A stretch of DNA of 64,000 nucleotides from Rhopalosiphum padi (lineage: Eukaryota > Arthropoda > Insecta > Hemiptera > Aphididae). Under the pieces are notes generated by a model. The model made no database searches. It was not told where the DNA came from and saw only the letters and a list, made by a program, of their open reading frames with translations. Positions 24,601-36,082 of this stretch are shown here, in pieces; the first letter of the stretch is position 1, and every line of letters starts with the position of its first letter. Both the position numbers and the translations under genes were made by a program. The stretch lies in NCBI RefSeq assembly GCF_020882245.1, contig NC_083598.1, positions 54,287,858 through 54,351,857 of the forward strand, read 5' to 3'.

Positions 24601-25431
24601 GGGGCTTTCTCGGTATGTAATATTGAGTTCTATTTTATTGATATAGATGTATCATCTTCTTTCTTTATGTCTTCAATAATTTGATTGATTTGCTGCAATC
24701 GTTCATTTTAACTTGTAGTTATTCTTTCCCATGTCTCATAATTTGCTTCATGTGCTCCTTGTTTGGTCTAGATGTACTATTGATAAATTTTAAGACTGCT
24801 CATGTATAAACAATATGAAAGTTATTACCTGGATATAGGAGTGCCGACATGCTGTGAGTAAGGGTGTTTGCTGATCTGGAGTTAACTCTACTGTATTTTT
24901 TTTTTTTTGAAGTCTCCTACTAAGCACATGTCAGTCATTACTCATTATATATACCATAATATGTGTCCCTCTTGCTATTTCCCATACTCTGCATAATATG
25001 CCTTACCCAAGGAACAGTATATGGAAATTATTACCTGAGTACAATTATTAGTTAAGATTCGACCATTACAACCTTTAGAGGATGTCAGCGTGCTGTTTTT
25101 TTCTCTAGCCTACGCACAACTTATGTAAAACGCATTTATGCAGAATAGGTATATTTACTCTAGAACCAAAATTGAGCGAATTCTACTCTGATTGCGTAAA
25201 CGCATTTTGTCTATGTTATGCGTGAGTTAGAGAGAGAAAACAAACAATGCGCTGACATCCTCTTAAAATGATTTGCATAAACAACAAATATATTTACAGG
25301 GGTTGTTTATTATATTGATGAATTTTACTTTATTTTTTAGTTATATATGAAATATTTTAATTAATATTACATTGATTTTTAAGTAATTTTAACATATAAT
25401 TTACTTCTTATTTTCAGGTCTATTTGAATAA
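21644..25431 (+). CDS. RpLP1: Large ribosomal subunit acidic stalk protein P1 (RPLP1), 111 aa
   Basis: Four exons: 21644-21718, 22595-22751, 22823-22912 and 25418-25431; 336 nt in all, with phases 0, 1, 1 in agreement. The protein starts MAISKPELACVYASLILADD, continues with TGEKIQTILKAANVEVEPYW and LFAKALENANVKDLITNIGS, then an Ala/Gly hinge, a Lys/Glu-rich charged stretch and the P-protein tail EEDDDMGFGLFE. P1 pairs with P2 on P0 to form the stalk that recruits and activates elongation-factor GTPases; the C-terminal tail makes that contact. The last intron is long (2.5 kb) and leaves only GLFE-stop in the final exon. One AATAAA overlaps the stop (25427-25432) and another at 25677-25682 is the likelier polyadenylation signal. 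Confidence 0.96.
25077..25263. mobile_element. 187-bp fold-back MITE in RpLP1 intron 3
   Basis: The left arm starts AGAGGATGTCAGCG and the right arm is its inverse (CGCTGACATCCTCT). Imperfect pairing extends about 80-90 bp per arm, through CGCATTTATGC / GCGTAAACGC-type sequence. TA dinucleotides lie at both edges, so a TA-type target is possible. No coding capacity. Confidence 0.6.
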
Positions 25432-26065
25432 AAATCTACTTCATCGACTGACTGTTTCCTCATTCAAAAATAACAACATTGACTTTATTTGTTTTATTTT
25501 GTAACTTACACAATTATGCAGATTAAATTATATGTTGTTATATTTTATTATTTATGTTATTATTATTTTTCCTTTATATTTTCCAATATTGAAACACTAT
25601 TTTATTATTGGTATCCAATAATGTTCATTCTTTGGTTTGCTTGTCTGCACTTATCTATTTTAAAATATGATGGAAGAATAAACCATTAATTTGGTTATTA
25701 ATATGTACACAACTTGCTACTATATTACTAAAAGAAGATTACTATACTGATAAAGATTTTATAGGTTAGAACAAAATATGTTATGTGATTTAATTATAAT
25801 ATTGATGTATTATGATATTAGTTGATGGTATCAGGTAACTAATTGGTAAAGAATAAAAAATTTTACCTATAACAGTTGATTATTAAAATTATAATATTTT
25901 ATCTAAATTTGATGAGTCCTTGACTTTTGAACTACTTATCTTAATTGTTTAAAGATGATCATCTATTCATTTCTTTAATTATTTACTAAATAATATTTAG
26001 TAACAGCTAACAAGTTGGGTGTTTTAATGTCAGTGTAAAGAATTAAATTTCATCAATTAAGCAAA

Positions 26066-28525
26066 ATGTCTAATACTAATAAGTTTATATCTGTCAAAGA
26101 TTTTGAAAACTATGCTGTTAGTACATTGCCACGAACTGTTCTTGGCTATTATCAAAGTGGTGCGTGTGATGAGTACACGCTTTCAATTAATAATAAAGCA
26201 TTTAATAAGTAAGATGATTTATTTTTTTAATAATTAATATATATTAAAATTTCATAATATGTGAAGATTGCGCATAGTACCACGGATGTTACGTGATGTC
26301 CGAAATAGGGATTTGAGTATCACCATTCAAGGTGATAGGTTAAATGTTCCCATAGGTATATCTCCTTGTGCAATGCACAAAATGGCTCATGAAGATGGAG
26401 AGTGTGCATCTGCTAGAGGTATTATAACTTTTTACAAATTAGTAATAGTTCTCTTCTGTTTCTTATATAAACTAGTATTTATAATGAATGGCACTACAAT
26501 CTAAAAAATTATAGCTGCTGGAAAGCATGGTGCGATTTTTATACTTTCGACTTTGTCGACTTGCAGTTTGGAAGAAGTTGCCACAGCGGCACCAAACACT
26601 GTAAAATGGTTCCAACTTTACATCTATAAAGATAGGTAGGTATATAAGTATATAACTATAATTATTTGCATATTTCAAATATAAATTTATAAAGCTATTC
26701 GTTAGAGATAGTATGACAATATGACAATTTTAGGGCTTTAACTACATCGTTAATACGAAGAGCAGAAAAAGCTGGTTACAAGGCACTTGTGTTGACTGTT
26801 GATGCTCCAGTGTTTGGCATTCGGTATAAAGACATAAAAAATAATTTTAGTTTACCGAGTTGGTTGAAGTAAGATGACATTTTAAAGTTAAACTAATAAT
26901 TTATTGATGTTGTTTAACTTATCATGTTCTCTAGGTTAGGGAATTTCTCAGAAGAACTGTCAAAAATGAACCAAACTAATGGTTCAGGCCTAACAAAATA
27001 CGTTATGAGTCTTTTTGATGATTGTTTGGTATGGGATGACATAAGATGGCTGAAAAGGTTATTGTATAATTTATTTATTTCTATATGACAATTAATACTG
27101 AAGCAAATAAAAATAAGTTGGAAAGTGCAGTCTGCTGTACATTATATATTTAGATTTATAGTGGGATTACTGAAATAGTTGTATTAAATTTGAATTCAAC
27201 AATATATCTTTATATACGAAAAATGATTCTAAATGGATTGTCATCCATCATCCTAATATCCTATTTACACTAAGTAAATTTTCATACATTTTTTGATATT
27301 TTTTTATCACAATTGTTAGTTTTATTATTAATATTACTGTAGGTTGATTTAATTTTTGCAAAAGAAAATTCCATTTATTAGGTACTTATATAAATGGTTG
27401 GCAACCGGCGATTTATATGGTCAGAGATGATAACCATTTTGTGGGATTTTGTATTAAATTTTTAATATTTTCGACTGTGAATAATTTTTCAGTCAATTAT
27501 TGAAAAACACAATAAAAATTAAATTGTGTAGGATGCAGGTAATACTAATAAAAATATTTAGTAAAAATTATCTAAGGTTATTTGTTTTTAAGTTACACTA
27601 AAAAAATTGTTTGGTTTTTCTTAGTTTTTTGTTTTTTTTCGTAATTATTAGGAAAATTATAAGGAATTTTTAATTTTGACCTTTTTAATATACAAATTAG
27701 ATTAATTTTTCGATCAGAAACTACCTTACAAGTTAAAGGTTGAAGCATTCTATTGACTATTTATTTATTGTGCACACACAAACACAAAACATTGTAAAGA
27801 TCAATTCATTTTATTGCTCTGTTCAGAATCTAAAATACATACTTTATTGTTCAGCATTACTGGTTTACCAATAATAGTAAAAGGTATTTTGAGTGCGGCT
27901 GATGCAAAAATTGCTGCTGACCTAGGATGTGACGGTGTATTTGTTTCCAATCATGGTGGAAGGCAGTTAGATACAGCTCCAGCAACAGTATGTGATGAAT
28001 GATTAAAAAGTATTTACTCTGAATAGCATACATTTTATTTTAGATTGAGGTTTTACCAAGCATTGCACGAGAAGTTGGACATCGTGTTGACATTTATCTT
28101 GATTGTGGCATAAGGCATGGAACTGATGTGTTCAAGGCTTTAGCTCTTGGTGCTAAAATGGTAAATTTCAAAATTATTACAATAATAACATACCCATATG
28201 TTATATTTTTTTATTCATGGTTTAAATGATTTAGAATTTAGTTCTAATATTTTTTTTTATAAAAAGTTAATTTAATTTCTAGGTGTTTTTAGCACAGCCT
28301 ATATTATGGGGTTTGACGTATGATGGCCAAAAGGGCGCGGAAGATGTTTTTGGTATTGTTGTTAATGAATTCGATAACACTATGGCTTTAGCAGGTATTT
28401 ATTTATATGTAATGTGTTATCTCATTGAGTTTCAACTAAATTGGATGATGTTTTCAGGTTGTGTGTCAATAGACCAAATAAAGAAGGAAATGGTAGTACA
28501 CGAATCAGTATACTCAAAACTTTAA
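26066..28525 (+). CDS. HAO1: Peroxisomal (S)-2-hydroxy-acid oxidase (glycolate oxidase family), 367 aa
   Basis: Nine exons: 26066-26208, 26267-26418, 26515-26635, 26734-26868, 26935-27057, 27855-27987, 28044-28160, 28283-28394, 28458-28525. All junctions are GT-AG and in phase; the total is 1104 nt. The product is an FMN-dependent TIM barrel that oxidises 2-hydroxy acids such as glycolate to 2-oxo acids with release of H2O2. The expected active-site residues are present: Y28 (GYYQSGA), Y134 (QLYIYKDR), K234 (IIVKGI), H258 and R261 (VSNHGGRQLD), plus STCSLEEVA. It ends in SKL, the type-1 peroxisomal targeting signal. Length is normal for the family. Whether it is the HAO1 or HAO2 type cannot be told here. 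Confidence 0.95.
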
Positions 28526-29474
28526 ATGTTTTTGAATAATTTTTATACTACTTTATTATACAAATAGACTTCATGCAATAGTTATAACTTGTTATTTTAA
28601 TATTGAATTTATTCTATTACTCGTTAACATTTGATAAATTTACTATATTCAAGATTCAATTATGATATTATTAGCATTTTATGTTTGAATTTCCTCATTG
28701 TAAAAGCTGGGAAAGTTCACCAATATTTTAAACTAGTTTAAGTTATGTTATTCTAAAAACAAAAAAAACTAAGCTAAATTAAAGTTAATATTAAAATTAA
28801 ATTGATTTGAGATTGCAAATTTTCAGGAAAATAATATTATAATAACTTACATTAGTAAAAAGTTGAGTTACATTTTTATTTTATTTTTTTAACTATATTG
28901 AACTATAGTCATCAACATTTTTCTCATCAAAAAGTAAATGACTAGTTTTAGTGTAGTATTATAATGTTCAATATTATTTTACTATTTATAATTATTAACA
29001 AAGTGCCTATTGGAACTGGAAGATTTCTTTTCCAATCCATAAATTCATCCTTCTTTTTTACTAATTGTTCTATTTTGTAACAGATTGTAAATAGTATTGT
29101 AAAAATAAAAAAAAATATGTAATTAACAGACAATAATATTTACAAAACAATTTATAATATTATTCAATTTCAATATGTGATAAAATAAAAATAACCATAA
29201 ATCAATGCAAAAAAATATACAATTTATATTATGAAACAATTGTAAATAAATTTAATTTTAATAATATAATATTATACAATTTATACAATATAATATATAA
29301 ATATTAAATACGTTATTTTCTAATAAGTGTTTTATTTTTAAACTAGTTACTGTGAGGTTACGTTTATTGTATAATATCTACTACTATAGTGTTAGTTTGT
29401 CGTTATATTATGTAAATTTTAAACCTTAGACCTAAATAGTAAATACTTAAATAAAATAATAATAATAATTTTAT
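28526..29474. other. HAO 3'UTR and AT-rich spacer
   Basis: Very AT-rich, with many A/T runs and no coding-like frame. Nothing else seen. Confidence 0.4.
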
Positions 29475-30555
29475 GGGTACTACACTAGTTGGGCCCTGAA
29501 TTATTTTAGGTATTACACTAGTTTCTGAATCTATTTTGGTAAGTACTACATTATATTAACATTTTCCTTCTCATTTTAACAGACTTAGGACTGTCTATGA
29601 TCTATTTAGACCACAGATATGGTTAAAAATGTTTTTTTACAGTTTTTTAGTTTCCATTAAAATATAAATTATTATTAGAATTGTGTTGGAAAAAATATTA
29701 AAAATGTTAAAAACCAAGTATAAAAATACATATTATAAAATATAAATTATAAATATAGCCATATAGGCAAATTAAAAAATATTTAAAATGTTAAAATCAT
29801 TATATAGGTATAATATAAATAAAAATAAAATAATATTTTTTAAAAATCACTTTTGTGTTGGTAAAAATTTATATGACATTAATTTTACAAAACCGAATCT
29901 ATTTATTGTTCCTGCAATTTTTGTAGTCATATTGTCAGTTATAAATTTTTCTTTTAGTAAAATGCAGTTCCTTTTTTTCATAACTTCTACACTTCTCATT
30001 AACTCATTTTAATATAAGTATCAATTTGCACATTCTTTAAAATTTCTAGGAACTGATAAATATTAGGATGTGCGGTTTAAAACATTGAATTAAAGTGGGA
30101 ATGAAATGATTCGCATTATCGTTGCATTAAATTCTGACCAAATTGTTGGTGGAAATTTCGATTTTTCATTAATATAATTATCAAAAACGTAGTCAGTGAA
30201 TTCTCGAATTCGGCTGTAATTTGGTTGGATAGACATTAAGTCATCGGTAAAACAATCTTCCACCTCCTCTGGGTGTAAAAATGGTATTTTTAATTATTAT
30301 AATATTTGTATAATTGTATTACGCTATACTAACTTTCCAATAGTTTAATATAAAAATTATATATAAATTATATAATTTAAAAAAAATGTGGTTTTGTGGT
30401 CTGATCATAAAATGTTAGCATAATGTTATACTACTTATCAAAACATATTCAGGAACTGATGTAATACCTAAAATAATTTAGGACCCAACTAGTGTAGTAT
30501 CTAAAATAATCCGGGACCCAACTAGTGTAGTAATTTTAAATTCGGGACCCAACTC
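29475..30555. mobile_element. Non-autonomous DNA transposon, ~1.05 kb, with ~75-bp terminal inverted repeats
   Basis: The left end (29475-29550: TACTACACTAGTTGGG, then GAATTATTTTAGGTATTACA and TTTTGGTAAGTA) reappears inverted at 30430-30520. The right side carries the GGGACCCAACTAGTGTAGT core twice (near 30480 and 30512) and a third partial copy at 30543. The interior is AT-rich. A 74-codon open frame inside (29788-30012) has no recognisable domain and is probably chance. Confidence 0.6.
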
Positions 30556-30914
30556 GGATGCAGCCAAAAATATGTAGCAAAGAAGTAATTAAAATGAAAA
30601 AAATAACAATAGAAAAATTTTTTTTGAGACAAGAAATGTTGAAATATGAAAATAAAAATATTTCATGATTCAAATTCGTTAAGAACATATCAAATAAATT
30701 TTTACCGTGTAGATAATAACAATAAATAAAAAAAATGACTTGAATTTGTATATTATATATTTAATTAATTGTGATTTAACTGAAGTCTCAGATTTTTATG
30801 AACAACGTTGTGAATTATATTAGATATTAAAAGTAAATAAATCACATTTTTAACATATCCGATAGTAAGCCTGAAAAAGTGAGAAAGAAAATGTGCTGTT
30901 TTGGAAACTAAATC

Positions 30915-31012
30915 TATTTTAACCAGTGACTCAGTTTACCTTATACCTTTTCAAATCCGGGACTCAGTTTACCATAAAAACGGTTTTTCGGAGTTCGGAC
31001 TCAATTTACCAT
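30915..31012. repeat. Three copies of a GACTCAGTTTACC motif
   Basis: Related words GTGACTCAGTTTACCTTAT, GGGACTCAGTTTACCATAA and CGGACTCAATTTACCATTT lie in direct orientation about 35 bp apart. They resemble the subterminal repeats of the element just to the left but have a different core. No inverted partner was seen in the window. Confidence 0.5.
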
Positions 31013-31121
31013 TTATCTAGCCTCTATAATATCATACCTGTCTATCAAAGTATAATAATAATTATGACAATTAACATTAAAATAGAATAAGTAAATAACC
31101 ATACAAAAACCAAATATTTCG

Positions 31122-31152
31122 GGGGGGTGTTTGAACATCCAAAACACCCCCC
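31122..31152. repeat. Perfect 11-bp hairpin
   Basis: GGGGGGTGTTT (31122-31132) pairs with AAACACCCCCC (31142-31152) around a 9-nt loop, followed by GTACGTCCCTACCT, a word common at the ends of the transposon relics in this window. Probably a transposon end or a deletion product. Confidence 0.45.
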
Positions 31153-31535
31153 TGTGTACGTCCCTACCTACTATGTAGTTATACATACAATTTACGTTAT
31201 GAAAATATAAATATTGAAATATGTAATAACAATATCAATGATGATAACGATAATTAATAAATAATATTAAATAATAATATATTATATATTTTTTTTAATT
31301 AGTTATTTCCCAATCAACGAAGCATTTGTAATAAACGTGTATGCTTTGCGCCTCTGAGAAAATATCTAGTTCTCCATCACTGACATCCAGAAGCCGTTAT
31401 AATAATTAAAAATGAAAATTATAATTAACAATACTTTACATTTTACAATAGTAAACAATAATTAGTCAACAAAAGTTATTCCAAATTTTAATAAATAAAT
31501 AAATAGGTAATATTAATAATAATCACATTTCTTAA

Positions 31536-33690
31536 TTATATAAAAATAAAAATTCTAATAATACAATTAATACAATACAACATCAAACTTATAAAATTTT
31601 TGAATAAAATTAACTTTGTCATGTTCCTTCGAATATTTTTTTTAGTGATTGATAAAGTATGCATTTTAGCAAAATGATGCAGTCTGATTGTGACATAATG
31701 GCGGATTATTAAATGTATTAATTGTGATCTATGACTATTGATAACGTCTTGGTCTAATATATGATTTTTCATTATGTCACTATTGAAGATAGATGTTTCA
31801 AAACAAACTTCATTCATGGATTTAATACATAAATATTGACTTATACTTTTTTTGGTAAGAATTAGATGATTATTCATTCTAATAACATGTTCTGTAGCTA
31901 AACATATTTTTTGTACATCTGCAGATGTGTTAATTAATCTTCCTTTATTTTTAATTTTTAACAATAATGATATAGATTCATTGTTTTCATCAATTAATTG
32001 GGATTCACAGATTGTACAAATATTTTTTTGCCTTTTTATTTTACGGACTATAAAGCCACTGGTATATTTAACAACATCTACTACATAATCTTCTAAAGAA
32101 GGTCTTTGGTACTCGTAGTCGTGATCGAACTCATCAAAATATTGGGATTCATCATTATCATTAAAGTTAAAAATTTCATCAGCGTCAGTCCTCTTATTTG
32201 CACTCACATACAGAATGGTAGAGCTGTTTAAAAGAGTGCAGTTTCCAAATTCTGAACCATTTATTTCATGGCGTACAAGTAACCTTTTATATACCGATCG
32301 AAATTGAATGGCATTTGGGTTATTATTAAATCCATGGCTTCTCATCGCACTGAAAAACACTTCCAAGTGATCCTGGCTAATTTTATATGAAAGTAAGTAT
32401 AAAATATAAGGTTTTAGAATTTCATGTAATTTTAAAAGATTTGTTAAGTATATAATTAGTCCTAAAAATCCAGTTTTACGCTGGCTTTTCAATAAATACT
32501 CATTATTTGTATTGTTAGTGTTGTTGACATATGCAAGGTTTTCAACATATTCTTTAAAATAAATTAAAAACTCAGATATGTATTGTTTATTTTCTTCATT
32601 CACTGGACAGTAGTAAATCAAGATGATTGAAATTCACAAAAACAAAAAAATGTATTAATATTAGCTTGACAAATAACATAATTTCAAGAGTTAATATTAA
32701 TTAATTGATTCCAATGATTTATAAAGTTAGTTTTATTTAGTTTATACATTACCAGAATATTATCATGGGCTACTTCACTCAATAAATTCTGTTTCTTCAT
32801 GTATGCGAACAAAGTTTTTAACGATGACAGTTTTTTTTGTAACCTATTAATTTTTTGTGTTAATGTTTTAATTTTCCTCCTCTGTTTAATAATTTTTAAC
32901 TTTGCCACTGTAAAATTTTCTTTTGCATGTTTAGGAGTACTCAAATCTGGAGTAGTCACATCACCAACATAACGATTCCTCCTTCGTTTTGGAGTTTCTG
33001 AAATGAAATCATTCATGATGACATAAATAACACTAATAAATTAAAATTTATAAATATATGAATTATTAATATAATATTAATAATAATATTATTATAATTA
33101 TAATATTCGTTTTGTATTTAATTCAGTTATTTCAAGTACTAAAACAAAGTATAAAACGGTTTTAATTAAAATAAAATATAATTAATTAATAATTATTCTT
33201 ACTTTCATTAATAAATTGACTTTTATCATTATGTGAACAAGATGGTTCACTGTCACTAGTTTCAATAATTTGCTTTCTGTTTCAAGAAAATAAAGTTATT
33301 AAAAATAAAAGCACATTAAAAGAAAACCATAAATACTTACTTAGGCTTGTTAACATATAAATATTGACTAATCTTATGAAATTTGGTAGGAACTGAGCCA
33401 GGTTTTAATAATTTTCTCGCAGTGGCCTTGTAACATTCATCTTCAAAATGATGAGAACATATTCTCCTATCTGGAGAATAGTCGTTTTCATTATAGCCAC
33501 AAGCTTTAAGCCAAGCATTACGTAAATGTTTATCAGCAGGTAACCTGGAAATGTAATTATGATTTATAAAATAATACCTATTAATTCTACAACACAACAA
33601 TAGTCATAAATTTATAACTTACGTGTGCAGTGTTAAGCCAGAAATTTTGGATGGTGTAGATTGACAATAAAAACAACTCACTCTGCCCAT
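31536..33690 (-). CDS. THAP-domain P-element-type transposase gene, internally deleted
   Basis: Minus-strand blocks: 33623-33690 (ATG at 33690), 33341-33544, 33203-33276 and 32684-32997 join in phase; a further open block spans about 31536-32600. The joined N-terminus (MGRVSCFYCQSTPSK, then LPADKHLRNAWLKACGY, RICSHHFEDECY, LKPGSVPTKF) is a C2CH THAP zinc finger. Next comes a basic stretch and a leucine/lysine coiled coil (LKIIKQRRKIKTLTQKINRL). The last block carries the conserved end of P transposases (RKTGFLGLIIYL, SYKISQDHLEVFFSAMRSHG, NAIQFRSVYKRLLVRHEI, KNKGRLINTSADVQKIC). The RNase H-like region and most of the GTP-binding insertion that should lie between them are absent: only ~60 bp separates the stop at 32684 from the next open block, and I found no phase-correct junction. 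DNA binding and oligomerisation may persist; transposition should not. It could be a domesticated gene, a repressor-like deletion derivative or a dead copy. Confidence 0.75.
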
Positions 33691-34266
33691 ATTGATGAAT
33701 AAAAATGTCGGTGTCAAATTATCAGCAAATTTAATAAAAAGTCTTAGAACATATACTATGATCTAAGTAAAAGGTCAACAATTTGGTTTTTTATTTAATT
33801 TCAACGTTATCATCACTTATCAGTATAACAGTATCATTTGTATAGATTTCTGGGCATGCGCATTTCTGTCGTGTACCGTGAAATTTTGAAGGTGGTGGGG
33901 ATGATGTTGGACACAATTCAATAAACGCATAGCTACCACAGAATAAATATTCTGTGTAGCTATATAGTAGCTACATCCATAGTATATGATCTAAGGGTTT
34001 TTCTTATTTACGTTTTTTTATCATATTTTATCTTATCACAAACAATAAATAGTGAAGACCGTGAATGATAGTGTAATCGGACCGTCGGTCACGTTATATG
34101 ATTATAAATTAGATTTTTTTAAATAATATAAAAAATTCAAGTTAAATATATTTTTAATTTTTAGTATAATTCTTTTGATTTGTATCTGGTATTCTGGTAT
34201 TGAGTATTGACTATTGATATAAAATTCTTTCATTGATATGATATAATTTCAATTTATAAATTTACA
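33691..34266. other. Divergent intergenic region between the THAP/P gene and the ACAD9-like gene
   Basis: Probable shared promoter region for two genes reading outward. A short repeat, TGTGTAGCTA / TATAGTAGCTA, lies near 33950-33970. No coding frame. Confidence 0.35.
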
Positions 34267-36082
34267 ATGTGGAGTGTTATAAATCGACGTGTATTCTTTA
34301 GGAAATTCGAACATCAACTCATTGTTCGTTGCACGTCTACAAACGATTCATACGGACTGGATAAAATCAAATCAATACCTGTTCCGGATATAGTGAGAAA
34401 ACCAGCGCGCTTACCATTTTTGAAATCAATATATGCTGGTCAGTATGATATCGAAGTCCTTACATATCCAGAAACACTTAATCTGGAGAGGTTCAAGGAC
34501 CTGGAATCCCGAGTGCAACAAGTCCAACACAATTGTACAAAAATTGATACAGTACGGCAACTAGGACTATTCGGTATGAGTGCTCCATACCCATGTTCAG
34601 GCCTCAACCTATCTGACACTGAAATCGCTCGTGTATTTGAATACTTTGATTCCAATACATTCAAATCCGTGTTTAATCACACACTCTGTGTGGATATTAT
34701 CAAAACTTTTGGTACACCTAATCAAAAATCTAAATATTTACCATTGCTCGCATCGGGCGCTGTATGCGCGTTGCATATCGATACTGTAATGGGTACACTA
34801 TTGCCCAATGAGAGTTGGGAACTCACTGGGTCTGTTAAAAATTCTACAGATGTCTTATTGTTATTCATAATTGGAAATAAAGCGTACATAGTAGAAAAAG
34901 ATAAAACTTTTGTTGATGGAGAAAATTTAAAATTGAGACAGGTGGTCGTTAAACCAGATGATGTAATGGAAAATGTCAATTTAACAAAAATTATGCACAA
35001 GGGTAAATTATACACGTGTTCCTTATTGACTACGTCGTTGAAGAGAGTTGTTCAATCAACCATTCAAAGTATAATACCAAAAACTAGGTTAAATCTAAAA
35101 TTAAGAGAATATGATTCTGTTCTGAAAATATTAGCAAAATCGTTGATTAATATATACACACTTGAAAGTATGATATATCTAACCACATGGATGACTGATG
35201 GATTTGATGATCCAGACATCGAGCTAGAATCAGCTTCTATACAGCTATTTGCTCGTCAAACCGTTGACAATATATTATTAGATTTAAAAATGGTAAATGG
35301 AAGAAATTCAATAAATGAACAGTTTTTATCTTTGTGCAACGAGGTAGAGGATTTAGTTGAGAGTTTGGAAGGAAGTATGAAACTAGCTAATTTTATTAGT
35401 AGTCAAGGTGTGGAGTTTTTTAATAAATCTGATTATAAAGAAAATGTTTCATTCCTGACTACAGCTTATAGAAATATAATGATGAAAAGAAATGAACCGA
35501 GTTTAAAATATGGTCTTCAACAATTCCTACATCCTGCACTTAAGGTAGCGTAATATTATTAGTTTATTATACTATTCTTTAGGATTTGTTACTGAACTAA
35601 TCTTGCTTAATAATATTTTTTTCCATTTTAGCATGCTGCAAAATTTCTTGAGTATGATGTATTGAAATTTCAATTTATAATTGATCAATGTCATGCTGCT
35701 GGTCAACTAAACACTGATAATCAAATGCTTATGGAAAGGTTGTCTACAGTAATTGTATACATTTATGCCATGACAGCAGTGCTCGGTAGAGCTTCTAGAT
35801 CATATTGTACTGGAATCCGGTTTTGTGATTATGAAGTAATTACAATAGCCTTTTAGCAATTTATGTTTTGAGCTTAAGTTTTTTTAGTATAACATTTATA
35901 ATTATTATTTCTAGATGAATACTGGAGAAACAGTGGTTAGAGAATCATGTGCTTTGCTTAAACCAATCTTAGAAGAACTGATGAGTGGTAAATATATTGC
36001 AACAGATTCAGTCTACGAATCATTTGCCGACCAATTATTAGTTAATAATAATAATATAAATCGAGAACAAATAGAAACGTAA
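34267..36082 (+). CDS. ACAD9: ACAD9-like protein (mitochondrial complex I assembly factor), divergent, 549 aa as modelled
   Basis: Exons 34267-35544 (426 codons), 35632-35835 and 35915-36082, all phase 0. The N-terminus (MWSVINRRVFFRKFEHQLIVRCTS) looks like a mitochondrial presequence. The acyl-CoA-dehydrogenase helical domain is seen in VRQLGLFGMSAPY and PNQKSKYLPLLASGAVCALHI, the middle part in ESMIYLTTWM, and the VLCAD/ACAD9 C-terminal extension in VIVYIYAMTAVLGRASRSY. Compared with active ACADs, the TEPASGSDA-type segment is missing, the beta domain is shortened, and the segment with the catalytic glutamate and FAD contacts (GGxGY...EGTNEI) is gone: LLDLKMVNGRN runs straight into the linker. 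I infer an enzymatically dead protein that keeps the assembly role. The stop TAA at 36080-36082 overlaps a good donor (AC|GTAAGA), so a further last exon downstream is possible; human ACAD9 has a short tail beyond this point. Confidence 0.8.

Noticed and set aside
29788..30012. 74-codon frame inside the 29.5-30.5 kb transposon
   Set aside because: Hydrophobic, AT-driven composition with no transposase motif. Most likely chance.
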